Notes: a model not told the origin generated them from the letters alone. A DNA stretch of 64,000 nucleotides from Eubacteriaceae bacterium Marseille-Q4139 (GCA_018223415.1 JAGTTQ010000001.1:2839365-2903364); one strand, 5' to 3'. Shown: positions 28,461 through 37,453, counted from the stretch's first letter. Program-made: numbers and translations.

Positions 28461-28689
28461 GACCTCAAAGATGAAAGGATGTGAACGCGTAATGGAAGGT
28501 CGAAGTCGTAAGACGGAGGCAGATGCCCACCCTGAACCTGCAAAGATACACATAACGGGCACCCATTATGTGTATCGCATTTAAAACAGAATCGCCCCAT
28601 AGAGGGGAAAAGTGGGAAGTTTAAACGGGCTTTCCCGTTTCACTCTGCCTCCATGCCCAAAAATCAAACAGGAATGGAGGAGATTAACG
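28461..28689 (+). promoter_or_regulatory. Structured mgtE leader with alternative RBS pairing, candidate riboswitch
   Basis: Visible stems are GACCT/AGGTC (28461-28465/28497-28501), an 11-bp hairpin GATACACATAA/TTATGTGTATC (28545-28555/28566-28576), a CCCC/GGGG hairpin near 28585-28600, and AAACGGG/CCCGTTT (28623-28640). The long-range pair GGAGGCAGA (28515-28523) with TCTGCCTCC (28644-28652) encloses most of them. CCTCCAT (28648-28654) is also complementary to ATGGAGG (28674-28680), the ribosome binding site of mgtE. The two pairings exclude each other. The gene predicts a Mg2+-sensing RNA, but the M-box consensus is not recognised. Confidence 0.6.
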
Positions 28690-30060
28690 ATGTCCAACGA
28701 AGTTATGGAGAGAAACGACCTGGAGAGGCTTCTTATGCTGGCTGACGAAAAAAAGTACCGTCAGCTGAAAGAAGAGCTCCTGGAGTACAATGAGGTGGAT
28801 ATTGCCGCCCTGATTGAGGAGCTGGATTCAGAACGGACCGTCGTCGTGTTCCGGATGCTTCCGAAAGAGGTGGCGACCGATGTCTTCGCGGAGCTGCCGG
28901 TGGAGACCCAGACCCATATTATCAACAGCATCACGGATCAGGAGATTTCTGAGATCGTAGAGGATCTGTTCCTCGATGATGCCGTGGATATGATGGAAGA
29001 GCTGCCGGCCACAGTGGTGAAGCGTGTCTTAAAAAACACCAGGCCGGAGACAAGGAATTTAATCAACCAGTTTTTAAACTATCCGGAAAACAGCGCCGGA
29101 AGTATCATGACGGCCGAGTACATCGGCTTAAAAAAGAACATGACGGTGGAGCAGTCCTTCGCCTACATCCGCAAAAACGGCATTGATTCCGAGACCATCT
29201 ACACCTGCTATGTGATGGATGAAAAGCGTCGCCTGGAGGGCGTCGTGACGGTCAAGGATCTTTTGATGAACCCTTACGAGACGCGGATCGAGGATATCAT
29301 GGACGACCACGTCATCCGGGCCGTCACCACTGACGACCAGGAGGAAGCGGCGGAGACACTTGGAAAATACGGGCTTTTGAGCCTTCCCGTCGTGGACAGC
29401 GAAGACCGTCTCGTCGGCATCATTACCGTAGACGACGTGATGGAGGTCATCGAGGAGGAGGCCACCGAGGACTTTGAGAAGATGGCGGCCATGCTCCCCA
29501 GCGAAAAGCCGTATTTAAAGACGAGCGTGCTCCAGCTTGCAAAAAACAGGATCCCGTGGCTTTTGATCCTGATGATTTCCAGCATGGTGACGGGGCATAT
29601 CCTGGCAAAATACGAAGCGGCGTTCGCGGTGATCCCGCTTCTTGTGACATTCATCCCGATGCTCATGGATACGGGCGGAAACGCCGGAAGCCAGAGCAGC
29701 ACCATGATTATCCGCGGTATGGCTGTCGGGGAAATTCATCCGATGGATGTGCTTAAGGTTTTATGGAAGGAAATCCGCGTCGGCGTCCTGGTGGGCGTTG
29801 TGCTGGCCTGTTTCAATTTCCTTCAGCTTATGCTTCGGTTCCCAGGCCAGACCATGATCTGTCTGACGGTTGTTTTAAGCATCTTCTGTACGGTCATCAT
29901 GGCAAAGACCATCGGCTGTCTGCTGCCCATCGGGGCGAAGGTGTGCCGGCTGGATCCGGCGATCATGGCTGCACCGCTGATTACGACGATTGTGGATACA
30001 CTGAGTTTAATGGTATATTTCACCCTGGCGACCACCCTTTTGGGAATGACGTCCATGTAG
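28690..30060 (+). CDS. mgtE: Magnesium transporter MgtE
   Basis: A 456-residue magnesium channel/transporter of the MgtE family. The order is an N-terminal superhelical domain (about 1-125), two CBS domains (about 135-255; GVVTVKDLLMNPYE and LVGIITVDDVMEVIEEE), a connecting helix and five transmembrane helices. The pore motif FIPMLMDTGGNAGSQSST is in the membrane part. ATG 28690 follows GGAGGAGA; the open frame extends 26 codons upstream into the leader. The leader at 28461-28689 appears to control its translation. Confidence 0.95.
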   Translation: MSNEVMERNDLERLLMLADEKKYRQLKEELLEYNEVDIAALIEELDSERTVVVFRMLPKEVATDVFAELPVETQTHIINSITDQEISEIVEDLFLDDAVDMMEELPATVVKRVLKNTRPETRNLINQFLNYPENSAGSIMTAEYIGLKKNMTVEQSFAYIRKNGIDSETIYTCYVMDEKRRLEGVVTVKDLLMNPYETRIEDIMDDHVIRAVTTDDQEEAAETLGKYGLLSLPVVDSEDRLVGIITVDDVMEVIEEEATEDFEKMAAMLPSEKPYLKTSVLQLAKNRIPWLLILMISSMVTGHILAKYEAAFAVIPLLVTFIPMLMDTGGNAGSQSSTMIIRGMAVGEIHPMDVLKVLWKEIRVGVLVGVVLACFNFLQLMLRFPGQTMICLTVVLSIFCTVIMAKTIGCLLPIGAKVCRLDPAIMAAPLITTIVDTLSLMVYFTLATTLLGMTSM

Positions 30061-30135
30061 CAGACGATTCTTATTATTTATAGAAGAAAAATTACCGGCC
30101 AGGCGCCGGAGAAACAGAGAGGCAGGAATTACAGT

Positions 30136-31596
30136 ATGGGAAAAGTTAGGACGAGATTTGCGCCGAGTCCCACCGGCAGGATGCATGTGGGAAATTTGAG
30201 GACGGCATTGTATGCGTACCTGATCGCAAAGCATGAGGGGGGCGATTTCCTTCTTCGCATCGAGGATACGGATCAGGAGCGCCAGCTTGAGGGCGCCGAG
30301 GAGATCATTTACAGAACTCTTGCAAAGACCGGACTGATCCATGACGAAGGCCCCGACAAGGACGGCGGCGTGGGCCCCTATGTCCAGAGCGAACGCCACA
30401 AAGCCGGTATTTATATGGAGTACGCCAAGATGCTGGTGGAAAAGGGCGAGGCCTATTACTGCTTCTGTACCCAGGAGCGCCTGGATTCCTTAAAGAAGAC
30501 CGTAAACGGTGAGGAGATCATGGTTTATGACAAGCACTGCCTTGGGCTTTCCAAGGAAGAGGTGGAGGCCAACTTAAAGGCCGGCATGCCCTTTGTCATC
30601 CGCCAGAACAACCCGAAGGAGGGGACGACTACGTTCCACGACGACATCTACGGCGACATCACCGTGGACAACGCGGAGCTGGACGACATGGTGCTCATTA
30701 AGTCCGACGGCTATCCCACCTACAACTTTGCAAACGTCGTGGACGATCACCTGATGGGAATTACCCATGTGGTTCGCGGAAACGAGTACCTGTCTTCCTC
30801 GCCCAAGTACAACAGGCTTTACGATGCCTTCGGCTGGGAGGTTCCGGTTTACGTCCACTGCCCGCTCATTACCAACGAGGAACATAAAAAGCTCAGCAAG
30901 AGAAGCGGCCATTCCTCCTACGAGGATCTTCTGGATCAGGGCTTTATTTCCGAGGCCATTGTCAACTACGTGGCGCTTCTCGGCTGGTCGCCGGAGGACA
31001 ACCGGGAAATCTTCTCCCTGGAGGAGCTGGTAAAGGAGTTTGACTACCATCACATGAGCAAGTCCCCGGCTGTCTTTGACATGACGAAGCTTCGCTGGAT
31101 GAACAGCGAGTACATGAAGGCCATGGACTTTGACAAGTTCTATGAGATGGCAGAGCCGTATCTGAAAAAGGTCATCACGAAGCCCATGGATCTTAAGAAG
31201 ATTGCGGCCATGGTGAAGACGAGAATCGAGGTATTCCCGGATATCGAGGGGCAGATTGACTTCTTTGAGACGCTGCCGGAATACGATACGGAGATGTATA
31301 ACCACAAGAAGATGAAATCCACGAAGGAGACGTCCCTTAAAGTATTAAAGGATGTGCTCCCGATCTTAGAGGCACAGGAGGACTTCTCCAACGATGCCCT
31401 TTACGCGGCGCTGTCGGCATATGTGACGGCAGAAGGCGTAAAGACCGGTTTCGTCATGTGGCCGATCCGCACGGCGGTTTCCGGAAAGCAGATGACGCCG
31501 GCCGGCGCCACGGAGATCATGGAAGTGATTGGAAAGGAAGAATCCCTGGCACGGATCCATAAGGGGATTGCACTTTTGGAGGCGGCCCTGGCATAG
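30136..31596 (+). CDS. gltX: Glutamyl-tRNA synthetase
   Basis: A 486-residue class I aminoacyl-tRNA synthetase that attaches glutamate to tRNA-Glu (and, in many Firmicutes, to tRNA-Gln). The HIGH-equivalent motif SPTGRMHVGNLRTALY is at residues 10-25, the KMSKS-equivalent KKLSKRSG near 251-258, and an anticodon-binding helical bundle forms the C terminus. ATG 30136 starts the canonical sequence. It lies 75 bases after mgtE without an evident terminator, so it may be partly cotranscribed. Confidence 0.95.
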   Translation: MGKVRTRFAPSPTGRMHVGNLRTALYAYLIAKHEGGDFLLRIEDTDQERQLEGAEEIIYRTLAKTGLIHDEGPDKDGGVGPYVQSERHKAGIYMEYAKMLVEKGEAYYCFCTQERLDSLKKTVNGEEIMVYDKHCLGLSKEEVEANLKAGMPFVIRQNNPKEGTTTFHDDIYGDITVDNAELDDMVLIKSDGYPTYNFANVVDDHLMGITHVVRGNEYLSSSPKYNRLYDAFGWEVPVYVHCPLITNEEHKKLSKRSGHSSYEDLLDQGFISEAIVNYVALLGWSPEDNREIFSLEELVKEFDYHHMSKSPAVFDMTKLRWMNSEYMKAMDFDKFYEMAEPYLKKVITKPMDLKKIAAMVKTRIEVFPDIEGQIDFFETLPEYDTEMYNHKKMKSTKETSLKVLKDVLPILEAQEDFSNDALYAALSAYVTAEGVKTGFVMWPIRTAVSGKQMTPAGATEIMEVIGKEESLARIHKGIALLEAALA

Positions 31597-31629
31597 GGCT
31601 GCCTTTCGGCAAAAAGGGGGAACATACAA

Positions 31630-32763
31630 ATGAAAAAAAGGGTTTATGTGACAGCGGCAGCAGCTATTCTTACGGCACTGTGGTGCCAGACGGCTTTTGC
31701 GGGACAGTGGGTTGAAGATCCGTCCCGGCCGGCCAACGAAAACGGCAGGACGAACTGGTGGTACCAGAGGGACGACGGCACGTATCCGGCCGGCGGCTGG
31801 GAATGGCTGGACGGAAACGGAGATGGGACGGCAGAAAGCTACCGCTTCGATGAAAACGGCTGGATGTATGCATCTACGACGGTGGATGGCTATGCCGTCA
31901 ACGAAAACGGCGCCTGGGTGGAAAACGGGGCGGTCATGACGAAGCAGGTTTCCGGACAGGCCGCAGACACGAAACAGGCGGCCGGATGGCACGACGACGA
32001 ATACGGCCGGAGATATTCGGATTCCAAAGGAAACTATGTGACCGGCTGGAAGCGGATTGACGGCAAGAGATACTATTTCTTTGAGGACGGATACATGGCG
32101 TCCGGCCTTCAGTCCGTGGACGGCGGCGAATACTATTTCTATTCGGACGGCGAGCTGGCGGAGAAGACGGTTTATTCGGAGTCGGACGGCGTTTACTATG
32201 TGATCGACAAGGAAGAGCATTATGTGATTGACGTGGTGGACGAGGAAGACTGGCCGGAATACCGCAGAGAGGCAGACCGGGAATATGTGGAAATCTCGGA
32301 TATCTCGGATGAGGAGAAGAACGATGTGAGCGGGATCCGCTACCCGGATCAGGAGAGCGCGCTGGAATCGGGTATCAACCACGACCTTGCCATGGAATGC
32401 TTTGACCTGATTAACGAGGAACGGATTAAGCGCGGCATCGAACCGCTGGAGTACAGGGATGAGATCCAGGAGGCTGTGGATATCCGCGCCGAGGAGATTG
32501 TGGAGAAGTTCTCCCACACGAGGCCGGACGGCTCCTCCTGCTTTACGGTCTTTGACGAAGTGGGCGTCGATGGACGCGCCATGGGTGAAAATATTGCCGC
32601 TGGCCAGAGGACACCGGCAGCAGCCGTGAATAGCTGGATGAATTCCTCGGGACACAAGGCAAATATCTTAAATGAGCAGTTTACGGAGGGCGCCATCGGA
32701 TGCTATTACGATCCGGACAGCTCATACGGATATCACTGGGTACAGCTTTTCAACCGTTCATAA
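31630..32763 (+). CDS. Secreted CAP-domain protein with cell-wall-binding repeats
   Basis: A 377-residue secreted protein. A signal peptide (about residues 1-24, ending QTAFA) leads to choline-binding-type aromatic repeats (GWEWLDGNGDGTAESYRFDE, GWKRIDGKRYYFFEDGYMAS), an acidic linker, and a C-terminal CAP/SCP domain (about 245-377; FSHTRPDGSS, GENIAAG, HWVQLF). It should be anchored to the cell wall; CAP domains in bacteria have varied or unknown roles. AAAAAGGGGG precedes ATG 31630. It lies 33 bases after gltX and 10 bases before the helicase gene. Confidence 0.85.
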   Translation: MKKRVYVTAAAAILTALWCQTAFAGQWVEDPSRPANENGRTNWWYQRDDGTYPAGGWEWLDGNGDGTAESYRFDENGWMYASTTVDGYAVNENGAWVENGAVMTKQVSGQAADTKQAAGWHDDEYGRRYSDSKGNYVTGWKRIDGKRYYFFEDGYMASGLQSVDGGEYYFYSDGELAEKTVYSESDGVYYVIDKEEHYVIDVVDEEDWPEYRREADREYVEISDISDEEKNDVSGIRYPDQESALESGINHDLAMECFDLINEERIKRGIEPLEYRDEIQEAVDIRAEEIVEKFSHTRPDGSSCFTVFDEVGVDGRAMGENIAAGQRTPAAAVNSWMNSSGHKANILNEQFTEGAIGCYYDPDSSYGYHWVQLFNRS

Positions 32764-32773
32764 AAGGAATACA

Positions 32774-34627
32774 ATGAATTTCAACAAGGAACAGGAGACG
32801 GCGGTTTCCCATAAGGACGGCCCCATGATGGTTCTGGCCGGGCCGGGTTCGGGAAAAACCACCGTCATCACACACAGGATCATGAGACTGCTGGAGCAGG
32901 GCGTAAGCCCCTCCGGCATTCTTGTCATTACGTTTACAAAAGCGGCGGCCGTGGAGATGAAGGAGAGGTTCCTTTCCCTCGCTTCCGGGGCCGCCATGAA
33001 AAAAGAGGAAAGTGGAAGGGTGAGCTTTGGAACCTTCCACTCTGTTTTTTATCAGATTCTCCGGCTGGCTTACGGCTTTCCCGCCGGGAGCGTGATCGGC
33101 GAGGAGGAAAAGCGCGGCTTTTTTAAGGAATTCCTGGCAAAGTCCAGCCTGGAGGTGGAGGACGAGGGCGAGTTTATAAGCTCTGTCATCAGTGAAATCA
33201 GCCATGTGAAGGAGGAGCGGCTGGATCTGCGCTATTATTACTCCCAGAACTGCCCGGAAGAGTGGTTCAAAAAGCTGTACCGGGGCTACGAGGAGATGCT
33301 GCACCGGACGGGAAAGCTGGATTTTGACGACATGCTCGTCATGTGCTATGACCTGTTTTCAAAGCGGAAGGACATCCTTGCGGCGTGGCAGAGAAAGTAC
33401 CGCTACATCCTGGTGGACGAGTTCCAGGATATCAACCGGCTCCAGTACGAGATTGTGCGGATGCTGGCGCTGCCGGAAAACAACCTGTTTATCGTCGGCG
33501 ACGACGACCAGTCCATCTACCGCTTCCGCGGGGCGAAGCCGGAGATCATGCTGGGCTTTGAAAAGGACTATCCGGATGCGGCCCGGGTGCTGCTTTCCTA
33601 TAATTACAGGTCGACAAGAGAGATTGTTTCGGCGTCCCTGCGTCTTATCGGCCATAATAAAGTCCGGTTCCCCAAGGAGCTTAAGCCGTCCCACGGCGCC
33701 GGGCGGCCGGCAGATCTTCGCATCTATGAAAATCCTGTCCGGGAGATGGAGGCGGCCGCCAGAGAGCTCAGACTTTACAGGCAGGCGGGCTATGCCTATG
33801 AAGACATGGCTGTTTTGTTCCGCACCGGCCTTTCCATGGGGCTTTTGGCGGAAAAGCTCATGGAATACAACGTGCCGTTCCAGATGCGGGATGTGGTTCC
33901 AAGCCTTTACAGCCACTGGATTGCAAAAGACTTTTTTGCCTATCTTTCCATCGGCGCCGGGAGCAGGAAGCGGAGTGATTTTTTCCGCATCATGAACCGG
34001 CCCAACCGGTATTTCAGCCGCGATGCCTTTGAAAGCCCGGAGGTTTCTTTGGATGCCGTCCGCTCCTTTTATCAGGACAGGGAATGGATGGAGGATCGGA
34101 TTGAGGATTTTGACGCAGATTTAAGAACCATCGGCCGCTTAAAGCCGTCGGCGGCAATCCAGTACATACGAAAGACCGTCGGATACGACGAATACCTGAA
34201 AAGCTATGCGGATTTCAGGCGCATGGACGTAACGGAACTCACCGCCGTGGCCGACCAGCTTTCGGAGAGCGCCGAGGGATTTCAGACGGCTGCCGAATGG
34301 ATGGAACATGCGAGGGCCTACGAGGAAGAATTAAAGCGCCAGAGCGGAGCAAGGGAACAGGCGGCCAAGGAGGGCGTCACCCTGTCCACGATGCACAGCG
34401 CCAAGGGGCTTGAGTACCGGGTGGTGTTCGTGGCCGACGCCAATGAGGGGATCGTCCCCCACCACAAGGCCTCCCTGCCAGCAGATATCGAGGAGGAGCG
34501 GCGGCTCTTTTATGTGGCTTTGACGCGGGCGAAGGAGCGGCTCCACATTTTGGCAGTCAGGGAGCGGTACCACCGGGCGCAGGAGGTGTCGCGGTTCGTG
34601 GGTGAGTGCCTTGGCGGGAAGATGTGA
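32774..34627 (+). CDS. UvrD/PcrA-type superfamily 1 DNA helicase
   Basis: A 617-residue ATP-dependent 3'-5' helicase of the UvrD/Rep family. It has motif I AGPGSGKTTVITHR (about residues 22-35), motif II VDEFQDINRLQ, motif III GDDDQSIYRFRGA, motif IV-V STMHSAKGLEY and motif VI FYVALTRAKERL. At about 617 residues it is somewhat shorter than typical PcrA (about 720). ATG 32774 follows AAAAGGAAT; the longer frame is a shadow of the CAP gene. The last codons (CLGGKM) belong to the first unit of the tandem repeat that continues beyond the stop. Confidence 0.9.
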   Translation: MNFNKEQETAVSHKDGPMMVLAGPGSGKTTVITHRIMRLLEQGVSPSGILVITFTKAAAVEMKERFLSLASGAAMKKEESGRVSFGTFHSVFYQILRLAYGFPAGSVIGEEEKRGFFKEFLAKSSLEVEDEGEFISSVISEISHVKEERLDLRYYYSQNCPEEWFKKLYRGYEEMLHRTGKLDFDDMLVMCYDLFSKRKDILAAWQRKYRYILVDEFQDINRLQYEIVRMLALPENNLFIVGDDDQSIYRFRGAKPEIMLGFEKDYPDAARVLLSYNYRSTREIVSASLRLIGHNKVRFPKELKPSHGAGRPADLRIYENPVREMEAAARELRLYRQAGYAYEDMAVLFRTGLSMGLLAEKLMEYNVPFQMRDVVPSLYSHWIAKDFFAYLSIGAGSRKRSDFFRIMNRPNRYFSRDAFESPEVSLDAVRSFYQDREWMEDRIEDFDADLRTIGRLKPSAAIQYIRKTVGYDEYLKSYADFRRMDVTELTAVADQLSESAEGFQTAAEWMEHARAYEEELKRQSGAREQAAKEGVTLSTMHSAKGLEYRVVFVADANEGIVPHHKASLPADIEEERRLFYVALTRAKERLHILAVRERYHRAQEVSRFVGECLGGKM

Positions 34628-34774
34628 TATTTGCGGGGACGGGCAGCCTGGCGGGAAGATGTGACGTTTGTGGGGCGAATGGCCTGGCGGGAAGTCATGG
34701 CGTTTGTGGGGGGAATGCCCTGGCAGGAGGCTGTGACATTGCGGGCGAATGCCCTGGCGGAAAGCCGTGACAGG
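34609..34774. repeat. Degenerate 34-38 bp tandem repeat, about 4.6 units
   Basis: Units begin with CCTGGCGGGAAG or a near copy at 34609, 34647, 34683, 34719 and 34753, and continue with variants of GTGACGTTTGTGGGGCGAATG. The first unit overlaps the last six codons and stop of the helicase gene; the remainder fills the gap to the adenosyltransferase gene. The unit contains no gene-like start and is not interrupted by spacers. Confidence 0.8.
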
Positions 34775-34791
34775 AGAAAAGGAGACATTTT

Positions 34792-35331
34792 ATGGAAAAA
34801 AGGAACGAGCAGGCGCGCGGCCTGATTCACATCTACTGCGGAGACGGAAAGGGAAAGACGAGCGCCGCCGTGGGCCTTGCGGTGAGGGCTGCCGGGCGCG
34901 GGAAGCAGGTGGTGATCGCCAGATTTTTAAAGACCGAGGACTCCGGTGAGGTGGCCGTTCTGCGGCAGATCCCGAGAATCCATGTGATCCCGTGCAGGAA
35001 AAGCTTTGGCTTCGTATTTTCCATGAATGAGGCGGAAAAGCGGGAAGCGGCGGCCTATAACAGGGAGCTTTTCTGTGAGGCCGTGCGCCTTTCGGAGGAC
35101 GCAGGGCTTTTGATCCTTGATGAGATTATGGCGGCTGTCCGTTACGGCATGGTTTTGGAGGAAGAACTTCTTTCCTTTTTAGAGAAAAAGCCGGAGGGGC
35201 TTGAAGTAGTGCTCACGGGGCGGGATCCGTCGGAAACGCTTCTTGCGGCGGCCGACTATGTGTCGGAGATTTGCAAGGTGCGCCACCCCTTCGATGCGGG
35301 AATCCCTGCAAGGCCGGGAATTGAGTATTGA
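34792..35331 (+). CDS. Corrinoid (cob(I)yrinic acid a,c-diamide) adenosyltransferase, CobO/BtuR type
   Basis: A 179-residue P-loop enzyme that transfers the adenosyl group of ATP to cob(I)alamin precursors. Walker A-like GDGKGKTS lies at residues 17-24 in HIYCGDGKGKTSAAVGLAVR, and LLILDEIMAAVRYG and VVLTGRDPS are family motifs. AAAAGGAG lies 7 bases before ATG 34792. No other cobalamin gene is nearby. The start follows the tandem repeat; its own promoter was not identified. Confidence 0.9.
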   Translation: MEKRNEQARGLIHIYCGDGKGKTSAAVGLAVRAAGRGKQVVIARFLKTEDSGEVAVLRQIPRIHVIPCRKSFGFVFSMNEAEKREAAAYNRELFCEAVRLSEDAGLLILDEIMAAVRYGMVLEEELLSFLEKKPEGLEVVLTGRDPSETLLAAADYVSEICKVRHPFDAGIPARPGIEY

Positions 35332-35431
35332 TTTTTCGCGTGTTTATTGATATGCTAGAACAAAGCAGGCAGAAGCTGCCTGGGCGGCCCGGCTTTTTAG
35401 AGGCGGGATACTATTTAAGAGAGGATTTTGT

Positions 35432-35776
35432 ATGGAAAACGAGAAGAAAAACGGCGGCCTGGGAAATCAGGCAGAAGAGAATGCCGAGGAAATGACGGTC
35501 ACTCTGACCCTGGAGGACGGAACCGAGCTGGAATGCGTCGTCCTTACGATTTTTGAAGCAGGCGACCGGGAGTACATCGCCCTTCTCCCGTTAGACGGAA
35601 GAGAAGCCGAGGACGGCGAAGTGTACTTGTACCGCTACGTGGAGGACGCTGAGGGAAATCCCGATTTGGAGAACATCGTGAGCGACGAGGAGTACGAGAT
35701 CGTGGCTGATGCCTTTGACGAGCTTCTGGATACGGAGGAGTACGACGAGCTGGTGAGCGAGGACGAACTGGATTAA
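35432..35776 (+). CDS. DUF1292 family protein
   Basis: A 114-residue very acidic protein. The core MTVTLTLEDGTELECVVLTI followed by GDREYIALLPLDG and EVYLYRYVED is the DUF1292 pattern found widely in Firmicutes. The function is unknown and it is probably cytoplasmic. GAGAGGA precedes the ATG. Its terminator (AATCCCCTG at 35787-35795 with CAGGGGATTTTTT at 37540-37552) is split by the IS3 element. Confidence 0.85.
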   Translation: MENEKKNGGLGNQAEENAEEMTVTLTLEDGTELECVVLTIFEAGDREYIALLPLDGREAEDGEVYLYRYVEDAEGNPDLENIVSDEEYEIVADAFDELLDTEEYDELVSEDELD

Positions 35777-35879
35777 ATAAGGAAGAAATCCCCTGGACGG
35801 CATATCACAGAGTGATATGCTCCCTTCTAGGTAGACAGTTGAAATAATAAAACTGTTTATCAAGGAGGGAGCATTTCTT

Positions 35880-36551
35880 ATGCGTAAATATTCTGCTGAA
35901 GATAAATTACGAATGGTAAAGCTTATTTTGGAAGCTAAACATAGTATTACATCTGTATCAACAGGCGAAGGAATTCATCCTACTACTTTAGAAGAATGGA
36001 TTCGTAATTATCAGTCTATGGGTTCAGAAACCTTTTACAACAAAGGATGGACCAAAAGAACTTCTGCCGAGAAAGAGATTGCCGTACAAGAGTATCTTTC
36101 TGGTCTTGGTTCACTACGTGATATTTGTAAAAAATATAAAATTTCCAGTACTCGTACACTCAGGCAATGGATTGCGCTGTATAATGGTCATAAGGAACTG
36201 AAGGCTTCCAGAACAGGAGGATGTAGTCTTATGACCAAAGGAAGAAAAACAACGTTTGAAGAAAGAGTGGAAATTGCATCCTACTGCATTTCCCATGGCC
36301 ATAACTATGCTGAAACATCAGAAAACTTTAAGGTGTCCTATCAGCAGGCACGAAATTACACTATCAAATACGAAACAGGCGGAGTTCCTGCATTACAGGA
36401 TAACCGCGGCAAAAGAAAATCGGAAGATTCTCTTACAGAGGTGGAAAAGCTTCAAGCGGAGTTGAAACTGGAAAAAGCCAAACGGCAACGTGCAGAAATG
36501 GAGTTATCATTCTTAAAAAAATTAGAGGAAATCGAAAGGAGGCGGGGCTGA
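35880..36551 (+). CDS. IS3-family transposase OrfA
   Basis: A 223-residue DNA-binding part of the transposase. Two helix-turn-helix modules (about residues 5-55 and 115-165), preceded by KYSAEDKLRMVKLILEA and TFEERVEIASYCI, are followed by a leucine-zipper-like coiled coil (about 185-220). Its ribosome binding site GGAGG (35864-35868) overlaps AGGGAGC (35866-35872), complementary to GCTCCCT at 35819-35825, so read-through mRNA should hide it. Near the end, A-AAA-AAA at 36515-36521 is a -1 slippery site leading into orfB. Confidence 0.93.
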   Translation: MRKYSAEDKLRMVKLILEAKHSITSVSTGEGIHPTTLEEWIRNYQSMGSETFYNKGWTKRTSAEKEIAVQEYLSGLGSLRDICKKYKISSTRTLRQWIALYNGHKELKASRTGGCSLMTKGRKTTFEERVEIASYCISHGHNYAETSENFKVSYQQARNYTIKYETGGVPALQDNRGKRKSEDSLTEVEKLQAELKLEKAKRQRAEMELSFLKKLEEIERRRG

Positions 36552-37450
36552 GCCTGATCCGCCACGAGCATATCTATCAGGCTGTCAAAGAAGAACAGAA
36601 AGAACACGATTATCCGATACAGGAGCTTTGTAAGATTGGCGGTGTTTCAAGGGCGGCTTATTACAAATGGCTGAACCATGAAATGTCAGAGAATGAACAG
36701 GAAAACCGAAAAATTGCGGAACTGATAGAAAAAATCCACATAGAATCACCTGATAAGGGTTATCGCAGAATCCGTGATGAGTTGGAGCGTTACCATGACA
36801 TTGATGTAAATGATAAACGTGTTTTGCGCATCTGCCGGAAACTTGGTATCAAATCCACCATTAAATATGCAAACGATAGCTGTACAAGACAGGCTGCAAA
36901 TCCACAGTACATAGCCGAAAATATCCTGAATCGTGAATTTACGGCAGAAGCTCCGAATGAAAAGTGGTTGACCGATGTAACGGAATTTCATTACTATATC
37001 GGAAATGAAAAGCACAAGGTATATTTAAGTGCAATTCTTGACCTGTATGACCGAAGAATCGTATCCTACCGTATTGGAGACAGTAATAGTAATGCATTAG
37101 TGTTTGATACCTTTGATGATGCAGTCAAAGATAATCCTGATGCACATCCAATGTTTCACAGTGACAGAGGCTTTCAATACACCAATAGAGCCTTTCATGC
37201 AAAACTTGAAGCAGCAGGGATGATGCAGAGCATGTCCAGAGTAGCAAAGTGTATCGATAATGGACCAATGGAAGGATTCTGGGGAATTCTAAAACGGGAG
37301 CGTTATTATGGTAAACGATTTATGGACAGAGAATCACTGGTGGTCATGATAGAGAAATATATCAATTACTATAACAACAGACGTTTGCAGAGGAAGCTTG
37401 GTATAGTAACACCAATGGAGAAACACGAAAAATATTTACAGGCAGCGTAA
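36521..37450 (+). CDS. IS3-family transposase OrfB, DDE catalytic domain (read by -1 frameshift)
   Basis: The catalytic half of the OrfAB transposase, with an rve-type DDE integrase core. First Asp is in WLTDVTEFHYY, second in HSDRGFQYTN and Glu in NGPMEGFWGILKRE. No ATG, GTG or TTG occurs in this frame before ATG 36683, yet the frame is open from 36521 and encodes the expected HTH_21-type start (LIRHEHIYQAVKEEQ). The protein is therefore probably made as a fusion after slippage at A-AAA-AAA (36515-36521). An SD-like AAAGGAGG just downstream of the slip site is probably unhelpful for initiation. Confidence 0.9.
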   Translation: MRGNRKEAGLSLIRHEHIYQAVKEEQKEHDYPIQELCKIGGVSRAAYYKWLNHEMSENEQENRKIAELIEKIHIESPDKGYRRIRDELERYHDIDVNDKRVLRICRKLGIKSTIKYANDSCTRQAANPQYIAENILNREFTAEAPNEKWLTDVTEFHYYIGNEKHKVYLSAILDLYDRRIVSYRIGDSNSNALVFDTFDDAVKDNPDAHPMFHSDRGFQYTNRAFHAKLEAAGMMQSMSRVAKCIDNGPMEGFWGILKRERYYGKRFMDRESLVVMIEKYINYYNNRRLQRKLGIVTPMEKHEKYLQAA

Positions 37451-37453
37451 AAA

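Noticed and set aside
28461..28689. M-box magnesium riboswitch as a firm call
   Set aside because: The expected conserved M-box core was not found by eye; only the general layout and gene context agree, so it is listed as an unassigned leader.
30574..31305. A 243-codon minus-strand frame
   Set aside because: It is antisense to gltX, with no ribosome site and no recognisable domain.
31366..32655. A 429-codon minus-strand frame
   Set aside because: It lies antisense to the CAP-domain protein gene and the end of gltX, both of which have clear domains; its composition (His/Arg/Leu-rich) is that of a shadow frame of GC-rich coding sequence.
34609..34774. Possible CRISPR array
   Set aside because: Units are contiguous and degenerate with no unique spacers, and no cas genes are present.
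35340..35431. Terminator or promoter between the adenosyltransferase and DUF1292 genes
   Set aside because: A small hairpin (GCAGGCAG/CTGCCTGC-like) and a TTTTT are present but too far apart, and no good -35/-10 pair was found.
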